Assembly (NCBI GenBank): GCA_944474755.1
Contig: OX104125.1
Coordinates: 43,291,899-43,355,898, forward strand
Reading direction: 5' to 3'
Length of the DNA: 64,000 nt
Source: Limnoperna fortunei
Lineage: Eukaryota > Mollusca > Bivalvia > Mytilida > Modiolidae
Shown: positions 1 to 9,350 of the stretch, piece after piece
Layout of the letters: each line of letters opens with the position of its first letter
Position numbering within the stretch: position 1 is the first letter of the stretch
Notes under the pieces: model-generated
What the model was told of the DNA's origin: nothing
What the model saw: only the letters and a program-made list of their open reading frames with translations
The model's database searches: none
Made by a program: the position numbers and the translations under genes

Positions 1-13
1 TCTTGTTTTTCAG

Positions 14-85
14 AACCTTGACAAACCATGTTATATCTTCTTTGAAGAATGGAACTTTTTCCGGATTAAAGAAGCTCCAACATCT
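14..85 (+). CDS. LRR exon A of a leucine-rich-repeat protein
   Basis: A 72-bp exon encoding one 24-residue leucine-rich repeat, read as (L)TLTNHVISSLKNGTFSGLK and on to LQHL. It is bounded by TTTTTCAG before and GTAAGT after. The first base completes a codon from the previous exon and the last two start the next, so it is phase 2 at both ends, like the exons at 3114, 5143 and 23130. One repeat per phase-2 exon is a common layout for extracellular LRR genes. Earlier exons (signal peptide, N-terminal cap) lie outside the window. A longer minus-strand reading frame across this segment has no recognisable content and was ignored. Confidence 0.72.
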
Positions 86-311
86 GTAAGTATTATGACA
101 TCATTGCAAACTATACGTAAATGAAAGTAATAAAAAAATAAAGAAGAGACTGCAGCAGGCTTATTAGTAGCACAAGAAAGCATTGCTATCAAAATCACTT
201 TAACTACCAAATCCACAAGTTTAAGTATGCTATAATGATAATCCAATTGCCAGCAAACATATTGTAGATAACTATGGAATAAATACGACTGTGCTTAATA
301 TATAAGTCAAT

Positions 312-566
312 GGGCCTCGGTGGCCGAGTGGTCAAGGTAGTTCGTCTACTATTTATCACGTGGTCTGTCAACACTGAGATTGCGGGTTCTCACTGCAGGC
401 AGGGTGAATTCGACTCCAATCTTAATTGACAAGGATTGCCAGTTTTCCTACCGCAGGTCGGGGGTTTTCTCCGGGTACTCCGGCTTCCTCCCCCAATAAA
501 AGCTGGACGCCATGATATAGCTGAAAAATTGCTGAAAGTGGAGTTAAACACCATTAAACAAACAAT
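312..566 (+). repeat. tRNA-derived SINE, copy 1
   Basis: The head is tRNA-like with an A box (TGGCCGAGTGG) and a damaged B box: GCGGGTTCTCACT lacks the CGATT seen at 16530. The body contains GGGGTTTTCTCCGGG and the tail contains GCTGAAAGTGG, ending in AAACAAACAA. The family recurs about 14 times in this window on both strands. The tRNA part resembles Leu/Ser-type tRNAs. Assignment to a named molluscan SINE superfamily (V- or Meta-type) is possible but was not tested. Confidence 0.85.
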
Positions 567-585
567 ATATAGGTCAATACTTTTC

Positions 586-1220
586 AGCATGGGGCTTTGA
601 TCAATGCTGGTAAATTACAACAATAATCTTCAGTTGGATACAATTTCTACAGCAGTTATCACAAGTCCATAAGTCACACTTCGTTGCTGGCAAAATATCA
701 TTGATGCTTTAAGTGATACAGAATTTTCTAAATTTACTGGCCTAAAAGACTATTTTAAATCCAAGGTTTTTCTACTTTCAATGTGTGGATAGCCTTAGTC
801 AGATTCAGTATATTGTGGAATTTCGATAATAAAATTTCTGCAATATCTTGATCATTTGGATTAAATATTGTTTGAGACTGAACGCCACTAATGAGTCTCT
901 TAATTAGAAGAAACGTGAGTCTGGCCTAGTTAATTCTGTTAACCTTAGTATCTTTGATGACTTTGAGAGTCCCATTGAGTTTGCGAATATGGTGTTAATA
1001 GTGATCAGACCACGAATATTTTATTTATGTGTCATACTGCATCATAATGTAAGTAAATGAAGGTTATAACAAAATACTAGCGAGGAAACTGTCAACAAAG
1101 ATAATCCACATATCCAAAAAACTCCAGAACCAACAACCAAAAATATAGTAACTACAGCAATGGTCCTGACTTGGTACAGGCATTTAAAAAAAATGGTGGG
1201 TTCGTTTCAGTTAGTGTAGT
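586..1220. other. AT-rich intron without recognised feature
   Basis: No open frame longer than about 60 codons, no recognised repeat and no RNA gene seen. It lies in the intron between LRR exons A and B. Confidence 0.5.
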
Positions 1221-1227
1221 ATGTGAG

Positions 1228-1400
1228 TTGGTTAGTTGGTTAAAATGGCTGGGTATCAAATACCACTAGTCAGTTAGTTGGTAACAAAAGCTGGGTATCA
1301 AATACCACTAGTCAGTTAGTTGATTTCAATGGCTGGGTATCAAATACCACTTGTCAGTTAGTCGGTTACAATGGCTGGGTATCAAATACCACTAGTCAGT
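1228..1400 (+). repeat. Short tandem repeat, about 45-bp unit, 4 copies
   Basis: Four imperfect copies built on GCTGGGTATCAAATACCACT and AGTCAGTTAGTTG. GGTATCAAATACC is itself an inverted repeat, so every unit can form a small hairpin. Confidence 0.75.
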
Positions 1401-1624
1401 AAAAGGTGTATCCAACAATCATCGTAGCACATTAACTGTACACTGAATTTAAAATTGGTAAAACTATCTGCAACCTAACTTTCAACAAATAAAATTACAA
1501 ATAAGAAAGTAGCAAAGAAAACCGACCGAACAACAAGAGCCAAAAACCAAGGGACAGTTACAAATCCGGATATAAACAAACACAACACAAAAATCAAAAA
1601 CATAAAACACAGAAAGAGAGTAAC

Positions 1625-1716
1625 CCGAACCCAATAAAAACCATGGGTGCACTCAGGTGCTCCGGACGAGTAAGCAGTGCCTGCCTCTAATTAGACACCC
1701 GTCGAGTTACTCATTG
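1625..1716. repeat. Retroelement terminal segment, shared with 23.4 kb
   Basis: Contains AAAACCATGGGTGCACT, GGTGCTCCGGA and GTCGAGTTACT, closely matched at 23427-23515 in the same orientation. It lies just past the end of the reverse transcriptase frame and is probably its 3' untranslated or terminal-repeat part. Confidence 0.7.
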
Positions 1717-3045
1717 TCTTGTCTAGGGAAAAGTCAAATCCAGGAATAGGAAACACTACCTATGACTCAGCGAAAATGTCAGATCGTATTTGAGACACTG
1801 ATTTCCCGTAACGATCAATTAAGTCGTGGTGCCGACCATAGAACTTCTGGAGAGATAACATCAACCTAGGTACAACAAACCCTTGTTTGAGTAGTTTAGC
1901 AGTCAACAGCAGTGATCGGTCTAGAAAATCTGAATAACGATCGCAGGATCTAGAATAACGTATAAGTTGTGAAATGTACACACCATACGCTGGAGCTGCT
2001 GGAATGTTGCTGTCGATGAACGGGAAGTTGACAATTGGAAAGTTGAAGTCATCACGCTTGTCCTAGAGCCTAGTTTGTAGTTTTCCTGAGTCTATTTCTA
2101 GAAGTAGGTCTAAGTAAGAGGCTGATTTTAGTGTATTGGTGGTGTCTTTAATTTCAAGCTCGCTAGGGTAAATTGAATGTAAATAGTCACCAAATTTAGC
2201 ATTGTTGAGGGACAAAACATCATCAATATAGCGGAATGTGAAATTAAAGGTCTGGGCCAGAGTCTTTTCTTTCTTCTTCAGTAGGCCTTCTAGGAACTCA
2301 GCCTCATAGGAGTACAAAAACAGGTCGGCGAGGAGAGGAGCACAATTAGTACCCATTGGAATACCAACAGTCTGTTGAAAAACATGTCCTCCAAACATGA
2401 CGAATATGTTGTCAATTAGAAAATCTAACATGTGACAGATTTGGTCTTCAGTATATTTAGTATTAGCTTTGGAGTCATTGATGACGAAGTAAGATCTGTC
2501 ATGACTAATTACCAGGTATTTATATCATCTCATTCTGTTTTTCTTGAAAAAGCAGCGTTTTATAAGATCTTTTAGCCTGGTTTTAAGCTGCGTATGAGGG
2601 ATGGCCGTATAGAGTGTCGAAAAATCAAATGTTTTAATGCTGTTACAATAGGAAAGAGATCCAGACCTCAAGATGTCTATCAGGTCTTTTGAATTTTTTA
2701 ATATCCACATTTCATTTATTCCACTTCTGGAGTAGCAAATGTCACTGTATTTTTGAAGTCCCGTTTTTACTGTTGTTAAAATAGTTGTCAGGAGTTGCGA
2801 TAGTGTTTTGGTAGTACACTTAGACGATCCTGCTATGAAACGCTGTTTGTATGGATTTTTGTGAAGTTTAGGAATCCAATACAATAAAGGGAGATCACAA
2901 TCTTCGACTCTGATTTTGAGATCAAAGGATGCCAATACCGATTTGTGATTTTCAATCATCTCCTCTTTTGAAAGCGCAGTGAATGTGTAAGTAGGATTGC
3001 CTAGTGAACTATCAATGCCTAACTCATTAATTATGCACTCTATGT
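1625..3045 (-). pseudogene. Degenerate reverse transcriptase, probably Penelope-like
   Basis: One minus-strand frame runs from about 3045 to 1760 with two in-frame stops: TGA at 2522-2524, after residues KKNRMR, and TAG at 2060-2062, in the L-stop-DKRDDF stretch where an aromatic residue would be expected. Reverse transcriptase motifs in order are PLLYWIPKLHKNPYKQRF, TFDFSTLYTAIPH, GIPMGTNCAPLLADLF, the catalytic FRYIDDVL and ELEIKDT. After the second stop it continues as NFPIVNFPF and YGVYISQLIRYSRSC. The LYTxIP motif and motif order fit Penelope-like elements, but no GIY-YIG endonuclease is present, so class is inferred. The 5' end is truncated near 3045. The 3' flank at 1625-1715 is shared with 23427-23515. 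Confidence 0.75.
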
Positions 3046-3113
3046 AATGTTTTCAAACTATGATAGAAAGGGTATTTGTGTTTTACATTTTACCATGATA
3101 ATTTTTCTTTCAG

Positions 3114-3185
3114 ACTGATAGGAACAGGGGAATTGGAATCATTTGAAAGCGGTGTTTTCCATGATTTGAATAATTTACAATCTTT
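3114..3185 (+). CDS. LRR exon B
   Basis: A 72-bp exon between TTTCTTTCAG and GTAAGT. It encodes one repeat, (L)LIGTGELESFESGVFHDL followed by NNLQSL, with the LRR spacing of leucines and the conserved F at the FxxL position. It starts and ends in phase 2 and so joins in frame to the exons at 14-85 and 5143-5214. Confidence 0.8.
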
Positions 3186-3512
3186 GTAAGTTTATGTCAA
3201 TGCATAAAGAACTTAAAATGCATGGTATATATTTCAAAATATGTATCCTATTATTTAAAACTATTTCTGATCCGCCTTATTTTTTCTGTTGTTTTTTTCA
3301 AATACAATGTTGTCAAAACATTTTCTTTTTAACTTGATAAGGAGTTACATAACAAAATGACAGTAACATGAAATGTCAACGTTCTTAATCAAAACGCATG
3401 AGTGTGAACAGTCTTTACTTTATTGTAACATTACTACTATTTGTGAATCAGTGCAGATCACAACTCTAAACAATATAATTCAGATATTTTGGTTACATGA
3501 TTCGCAGAATTT

Positions 3513-4665
3513 TATGCCAGTTATTTTGTTTGTTTGTTTGTTCAACACCACTTTCAGTAATTTTTAGGCTACATCATGGGGTAGAATTTTATGCCAGTTA
3601 TTTTGTTTGTTTGTTTCTTCAACACACTTTCGGTAATTTTTAGGCTACATCATGGCGTAGAATTTTATGCCAGTTATTTTGTTTGTTTGTTTGTTCAACA
3701 CCACTTTCAGTAATTTTTAGGCTACATCATGGCGTAGAATTTTATGCCAGTTATTTTGTTTGTATGTTTGTTTGTTCGACACCACTTTCAGTAATTTTTA
3801 GGCTACATCATGGCGTAGAATTTTATGCCAGTTATTTTGTTTGTTTGTTTCTTCAACACACTTTCGGTAATTTTTAGGCTACATCATGGCGTAGAATTTT
3901 ATGCCAGTTATTTTGTTTGTTTGTTTGTTCAACACCACTTTCAGTAATTTTTAGGCTACATCATGGCGTAGAATTTTATGCCAGTTATTTTGTTTGTATG
4001 TTTGTTTGTTCAACACCACTTTCAGTAATTTTTAGGCTACATCATGGCGTAGAATTTTATGCCAGTTATTTTGTTTGTTTGTTTGTTCAACACCACTTTC
4101 AGTAATTTTTATGCTACATCATGGCGTAGAATTTTATGCCAGTTATTTTGTTTGTTTGTTTGTTCAACACCACTTTCAGTAATTTTTAGGCTACATCATG
4201 GCGTAGAATTTTATGCCAGTTATTTTGTTTGTTTGTTTGTTTGTTCAACACCACTTTCAGTAATTTTTAGGCTACATCATGGGGTAGAATTTTATGCCAG
4301 TTATTTTGTTTGTTTGTTTGTTCAACACCACTTTCAGTAATTTTTAGGCTACATCATGGCGTAGAATTTTATGCCAGTTATTTTGTTTGTTTGTTTGTTC
4401 AACACCACTTTCAGTAATTTTTATGCTACATCATGGCGTAGAATTTTATGCCAGTTATTTTGTTTGTTTGTTTGTTCAACACCACTTTCAGTAATTTTTA
4501 GGCTACATCATGGCGTAGAATTTTATGCCAGTTATTTTGTTTGTTTGTTTGTTTGTTCAACACCACTTTCAGTAATTTTTAGGCTACATCATGGCGTAGA
4601 ATTTTATGCCAGTTATTTTTTTTGTTTGTTTGTTTGTTCAACACCACTTTCAGTAATTTTTAGGC
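3513..4665 (-). repeat. Minisatellite grown from a SINE 3' tail (about 76-bp unit, about 15 copies)
   Basis: Tandem units of TTTATGCCAGTTATTTTG, a (TTTG)n stretch of variable length, CAACACCACTTTCAG, and TAATTTTTAGGCTACATCAT. Read on the minus strand this matches the last part of the SINE (GCCATGATATAGCTGAAAAA, then GCTGAAAGTGGCGTTAAACA, then AAACAAACAA). The array runs directly into a complete minus-strand SINE at 4640-4870. A variant with TTCTTCAACACACTTTCGG recurs at about 3610 and 3850, which shows a multi-unit duplication. Plus-strand reading frames here are by-products of the repeat. Confidence 0.88.
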
Positions 4666-4870
4666 TGCATCATGGCGTCCAGTATTTCATTGGCGGAGGA
4701 AGCCAGAGTTCCTAGAGAAGACTCCGACCTGCGGTAGAAAAACTGGCAATACTTGTCAATTTCAATTAATATTAGAGTTGTGTACACCCTGCCGGCAGTT
4801 AGGCTAGAACCCACAACCTCAGTGTTGACCGCAGACCACGTGGTCAAATGTGGATGACTTACTACCTTAA
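4640..4870 (-). repeat. tRNA-derived SINE, copy 2 (anchor of the tail satellite)
   Basis: From right to left: degraded tRNA-like head near 4820-4870 (GACCACGTGGTC), then the central CCGCAGGTCGG-type region, then the GACGCCATGATG tail at 4670. Its tail end merges with the tandem array to the left. Confidence 0.8.
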
Positions 4871-5142
4871 ACACTCTGCCTAGATTTATACATATGTTGT
4901 AAATGCTGTGCTGCTTATTTTGTCTACTGGACTAGTTTCATTCAAGTTTAGTCAATAGTTTGTGATATTTCGATGTCGTGTTGTACTAATCCCGATTTGG
5001 AGTAGCGGGGAAAATTCAGTAAAACAGTACCATGCTTTTGTCTTAATGTTTTGATACAGATCGAAAGATAAAAGTAATATAACGATATACAGTTAAATCC
5101 CAAGTAAGTGATGGCGCTTTAGTCAATTTAATTGCATTGTAG

Positions 5143-5214
5143 ACGCTTGAGTAAGAATTATTTAACTGAACTTCCAAATGGTATGTTTCAAGGAACATCT
5201 TCCCTCAAGTTCCT
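5143..5214 (+). CDS. LRR exon C
   Basis: A 72-bp exon after ATTGCATTGTAG and before GTAAGT. It encodes (L)RLSKNYLTELPNGMFQGTSS then LKFL, the clearest LRR of the set, with LxxNxL spacing. Phase 2 at both ends. The next recognised exon is about 18 kb downstream at 23130, with the nested HECT and integrase genes in between; further LRR exons may be missed in that gap. Confidence 0.82.
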
Positions 5215-5239
5215 GTAAGTATTTTTAAAAGCACTGATC

Positions 5240-5440
5240 TATTTTGGTAGATGTTGTTCCGGATGTCCATGGATTTTTAACGGATCAGACCTCGGTAAAG
5301 TTCGGAAAGCATCGGAAATACTATTTGAATAACTTACTTTTATACTCAAAACTGGTAAAATTGACTCGAAGTAAAACTATATAATATTTGTAGAAAACAT
5401 TAGATTATTTATTACTAGCCAACTGTAATTGAAGGACGCG
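5240..5440 (+). repeat. Divergent copy of the GGTATCCG MITE family
   Basis: Shares CCGGATGTCCATG, GACCTCGGTAA and CATCGGAAATACT with the copies at 22126-22399 and 48051-48327. Its termini are not recognisable. Confidence 0.6.
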
Positions 5441-5865
5441 AAAGACAAGGCAACTGTAAAGAGATTAAATAATGTTATAGCTTCAAAATGAAAAGGTCAT
5501 AATGCCAATTGCGTTAAAATTAAAATCATTCCCACTTTCTTTGCCCAACTATTGAAAAAAAAACAAATCATTTTTTACATGGTTGTTTTAATAATAAATG
5601 AACAAATGTTTAGCTCATGTGTTTTTGTTTCCAACACAATTGCAACAATGGCGTTGTTTAGGTATTTCGACCTAATAGAAAATAATTTGTAGATATTCGT
5701 TTTGACTGTGTTATGCAAAGAATATATTTTTTGTCTTCAACAGAAAAAAACTGTATTATGGATATCAAACCGTTGTTAAAATAATTGAAAATATTATGAA
5801 ACGTTATCATTGCCTAGAATTGAATAAAAAAATCTCTAATCACGAAAACATTGTACATTGATAAT

Positions 5866-7746
5866 TACGGAAGCCATAAAGGGACATGCAAAAAAAATTA
5901 TTAATCCGAGATATCGGATTACTAATCCGTTATCTCAGTTTACCAATCCGAGATCTCGGATTACCAATCCGAGATCTCGGTTTACTAATCCGAGATCTCG
6001 GTTTACTAATCCGAGATCTCGGTTTACCAATCCGAGATCTTGGTTTACCAATCCGAGATCTCGTTTTACCAATCCGAGATCTCGGATTACCAATCCGAGA
6101 TCTCGGTTTACTAATCCGTTATCTCAGTTTACCAATCCGAGATCTCGGTTTACCAATCCGAGATCTCGGTTTACCAATCCGAGATCTCGGTTTACTAATC
6201 CGTTATCTCGGTTTACCAATCCGAGATCTCGGATTACTAATCCGAGATCTCGGTTTACCAATCCGTTATCTCGGTTTACCAATCCGAGATCTCGGATTAC
6301 CAATCCGAGATCTCGGTTTACTAATCCGTTATCTCAGTTTACCAATCCGAGATCTCGGTTTACCAATCCGAGATCTCGGTTTACCAATCCGAGATCTCGG
6401 TTTACTAATCCGTTATCTCGGTTTACCAATCCGAGATCTCGGATTACTAATCCGAGATCTCGGTTTACCAATCCGTTATCTCGGTTTACCAATCCGAGAT
6501 CTCGGATTACCAATCCGAGATCTCGGTTTACTAATCCGTTATCTCTGTTTACCAATCCGAGATCTCGGATTACAAATCCGTTATCTCGGATTACCAATCC
6601 GAGATCTCGATTTACTAATCCGTTATCAACTAATCCGTGACATTGCTTTTTAAATCCATTTCCTTATATTGCCATCAGATAGCAGGTAGATACAGCGGAC
6701 ATACATAGTTACGGTAAGTTATAAACATATGACTTGTTTCATTATTTTGGCATATATATGAATGTATTGTCCCTACATATATTCTTGCAAAAACATCGAC
6801 AAAATTGTTCATTTTGCACGGATAAAAATTTCCCTTACTAATATTGATTAGCGGTATATATTATTGATTATGCCCATATTAAAATGTTTATATTATATTT
6901 GTTAACTGTTGTTTTCATTGTATATTAATAGAATTAATGCTTGAAATGTCACAGGTCTTCTTAATCTCTCTTAATTTTTTTATATCTATAATATATATCT
7001 TGAAAATACAATACATAATGCTTCTACAAAATAAAGAACACGCCGTAAAAATCGTGTTACTGGAATTTCATGGCCGTAAATTGTGTTTAGATTAAGGGGA
7101 GGCAGTAAAAGCTGAGCACATATTTGTGCAAAATCCTGCTATCTGGCAAATCCATGGGTGCTTTTCATTGGTTTTTATGATGTGGGTTTAGTGTATTTTG
7201 TTTACTGAGACACTATAAAAATGACATTTGTACTTATAATTTTTTTTTTATTTTATCTCTTCCTCTTTCTCTCTCTTTCCTCTTTTTACTTTTATTCCAT
7301 TTTATTTTATTTTTGTTCACAATTTTTTTTGCCAGTTTGCAATAGGAGGCAGTTGCCTACATGCCTACATATAATTTACGGCCCTGTTATTTAAATTATT
7401 CAATGTAATAAGGCATTGCTTGATAACTCCTAAAACGACTTGTGTAAATATCTAATTGAGTGCTATAATTTTACAATAATTTTGTTCTTATATAAGGTGG
7501 AAGCAAAGAAATACCCAAGAGACAGTCCCATTTCAAAGTGCATAAACATGACAAAGTCGCATGACAAAACACGACAACCACGTCGGACTACTAACTCAAA
7601 GGTACATGGTTCAATCCTCTTTAGGGGTGAAAATTTCATGGATCAATTTTTTGACTCTCTCTTGACACCATTAGACAGATGGTCTCTAGAAACGATGATA
7701 GTCCTACGGAAGGGACGACAAACCGTTGGTCCCGTGTATGGGGAGA
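5866..7746 (+). mobile_element. Composite repeat element, copy 1 (palindromic array, AT-rich body, tRNA-like end)
   Basis: It starts TACGGAAGCCATAAAGGG and ends GTCCCGTGTATGGGGAGA. A near-identical copy lies inverted at 20467-21869 with the same two ends and unrelated flanks, which defines the unit. In order it contains a 21-bp palindromic array (about 5905-6625), about 900 bp of AT-rich DNA, and a tRNA-like segment (GTCGGACTACTAACTC then GGTTCAATCCTC, a B-box-like sequence) followed by GGGACGACAAACCGTTGG. That last part resembles an invertebrate SINE body. No transposase and no clear target-site duplication are seen, so the mobility class is unknown. The frame at 7440-7805 spans this SINE-like end and is not a convincing gene. 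Confidence 0.75.
5905..6625. repeat. 21-bp palindromic tandem array (about 34 units)
   Basis: Units follow AATCCGAGATCTCGGTTTAC. The core CCGAGATCTCGG is a perfect 12-base palindrome; a second version reads CCGTTATCTCGG. As 21 is a multiple of three, long frames appear on both strands (NPRSRFT and LGLPIRD repeats on plus, GLVNRDL on minus); they are artefacts. Confidence 0.92.
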
Positions 7747-7802
7747 CTTTGAGATTTTCTTTAAGGACATGTCACAGGACGATAAATGGTGAAGACCTTT
7801 TA

Positions 7803-8175
7803 TGATTTCGACTTACGGTTTGTGAGTTTTTGTGATAAGCGGAGTCCTTGAAACATTCAAGGTATACCGCTCGCCTTCGCTAGTCAGAAATCTTTAGCCA
7901 AAATATGTCATAAAGTTGTCCCAAAAGTTCCTTAACATTTGTCACTTTTTAGTTTTCTTCTATCTGTTATAGTTCCAGAGATTACGCGATAACAAGGTTT
8001 TCGGTGTTTAGGCAGATAACTCCGTAAAGAAAAATGTTTCGATTTCACAGGGTGAATTCCGAATAGACTTTCAGTGCCCAAAACTTGTCGCGAAAGACCA
8101 AAAAGATGTGTCGCGTAGTTTTTAAACTGTTTGGTTTTGAAAGTTGGCGGAAAAAAAAATAATCCGAACAAAAAC
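7803..8175. repeat. Probable dispersed repeat leading into the hairpin cluster
   Basis: No coding signal. It contains short inverted motifs such as CCTTGAAACATTCAAGG at about 7848. By position it looks like the body of the element carrying the three hairpins at 8179-8320; this is inferred from adjacency only. Confidence 0.35.
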
Positions 8176-8178
8176 AAT

Positions 8179-8320
8179 AAGGTCTTCCCACTAGAAGTGG
8201 GAAAGACCTTAATCATAAGAAAGGTAAGAAGGTCTTTCCACTGTAGTGGGAAAGACCTTAATAATAATAATCATAAGAAAGACAAGAAGGTCTTTCCCTT
8301 GGAAAGGGGAAAGACCTTAA
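8179..8320. repeat. Three tandem hairpins with GGTCTTTCC arms
   Basis: Three inverted repeats in a row: GGTCTTCCCACT/AGTGGGAAAGACC (8181-8209), GGTCTTTCCACT/AGTGGGAAAGACC (8230-8258) and GGTCTTTCCC/GGGGAAAGACC (8289-8318). They are separated by AATAATAATCATAAGAAAG-type spacers. The arms are the same and the loops differ. Confidence 0.85.
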
Positions 8321-8567
8321 ATATCCACACTTGATTTTTTTTATCTTGATTTAAAAAAAAATAAACTATTGAACAAAATTAATGTATTTTTGTATCCTGC
8401 TAGGGCAAGTATGAACCTTTTTCAAGAATCCCGAATTTTAATGTGTACTTGCCCACGTGTGACCAGGAGAACAAAATTGGCTTTCCCGTGCTGAGAAATC
8501 ACTTTCCACGGGTGATGGGAATCCTAGAACACTGAGTAATACGTCAGAAATTAATGTTACATAAGAG

Positions 8568-8990
8568 CTAAACATTATTTCTTATCTTAAAGGCATTTAA
8601 TAAAAACTTTCCTAAATTACACAACTCTTTGACGTTTTCAACACAAAGCAATTGAACCAGTTTAAAGGTGGAAGGCCTTAACCAATAATACTTCTTTATA
8701 TATTTTTTACGTAGTAAAGCATAACAATTACATTGTAGAATGAAATGAAACTCATCCTCTAAAACATTCATACTGCACATATAGCAATATATATCATTTC
8801 TGTCAACGCCATTTGATAACGTCCAGTTTCAATACATAGATTGTGAGAAGATAATCTTATCTTAGTTATAAATTTATGATATACAACAGGAATACATTTT
8901 TGTAAATAAAATTGAAGTTCAATATTAGAAACTACATATTTATATAACCGACATTTTTGGGATGCATCCAATACGAGTTATTGCCCTTTA
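8568..8990 (-). pseudogene. Non-LTR retrotransposon fragment, C-terminal end
   Basis: Two overlapping minus-strand frames carry adjoining parts of one protein end: KFITKIRLSSHNLCIETGRY (8768-8971), then CYMCSMNVLEDEFHFILQC with FIKKYYW-like text (8568-8780). A CxxC...H...C zinc-binding signature after a KxRxSxHxLxIExGRY motif is typical of the C terminus of many animal LINE reverse transcriptases. The change of frame near 8770-8780 and the absence of reverse transcriptase or endonuclease domains show a broken 5'-truncated copy. Clade not assigned. Confidence 0.7.
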
Positions 8991-9069
8991 ATGTGAAAGA
9001 ATGCATTTTTATACGACCTCAAATAATTTGTGGACGTATAATGGTATGATGCTGTCGTCTAGGTCGTCC

Positions 9070-9350
9070 TTGTCGTTGTCCATTAACTTTATTGTTCCCA
9101 CAATATCTTTAGTTCTAGTTATCCATTGCTATAAAATTTTACAATGATGTTCCTTACCATAAAAGGATTGATGGAGTTGATTTTGGTAGTCCCCCCCCTT
9201 TTTTTTTTTTTGAAATAAGGAGACCATAATGTCACTTTTTATTTTTTCCCACAATAACTTTCGTTCTGGTCAACCAAATGCTATGAAATTTTACAGTGAT
9301 GTTCATTACCATAAAAGAATGGATGAGATTGATTTTGGGGGTCTCCCCTT
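9070..9350 (+). repeat. Tandem/dispersed repeat with CCCACAATA...TTCTGGTTA units
   Basis: Two related units at about 9090 and 9240 share CACAATA, GCTATGAAATTTTACA, TACCATAAAA and GTTGATTTTGG. A third partial copy follows the next element at 11386-11440. The element at 9350-11385 thus appears inserted into or between these repeats. Confidence 0.6.

Noticed and set aside
312..400. A functional tRNA gene at the SINE heads
   Set aside because: A and B boxes are present, but the acceptor and anticodon stems do not pair well and the same head recurs with the SINE body attached.
3683..4715. Plus frames with repeated STPLSVIFRLHHGVEFYAS
   Set aside because: Antisense reading of the SINE-tail satellite; frames jump between units.
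5858..6653. Two overlapping plus frames (NPRSRFT and GLPIRDL repeats) and a minus frame
   Set aside because: By-products of the 21-bp palindromic array, a multiple of three.
7440..7805. A 121-codon protein, also found at 20444-20773 inverted
   Set aside because: Both copies belong to the repeated element and span its tRNA-like end; duplication here reflects the element, not a gene.
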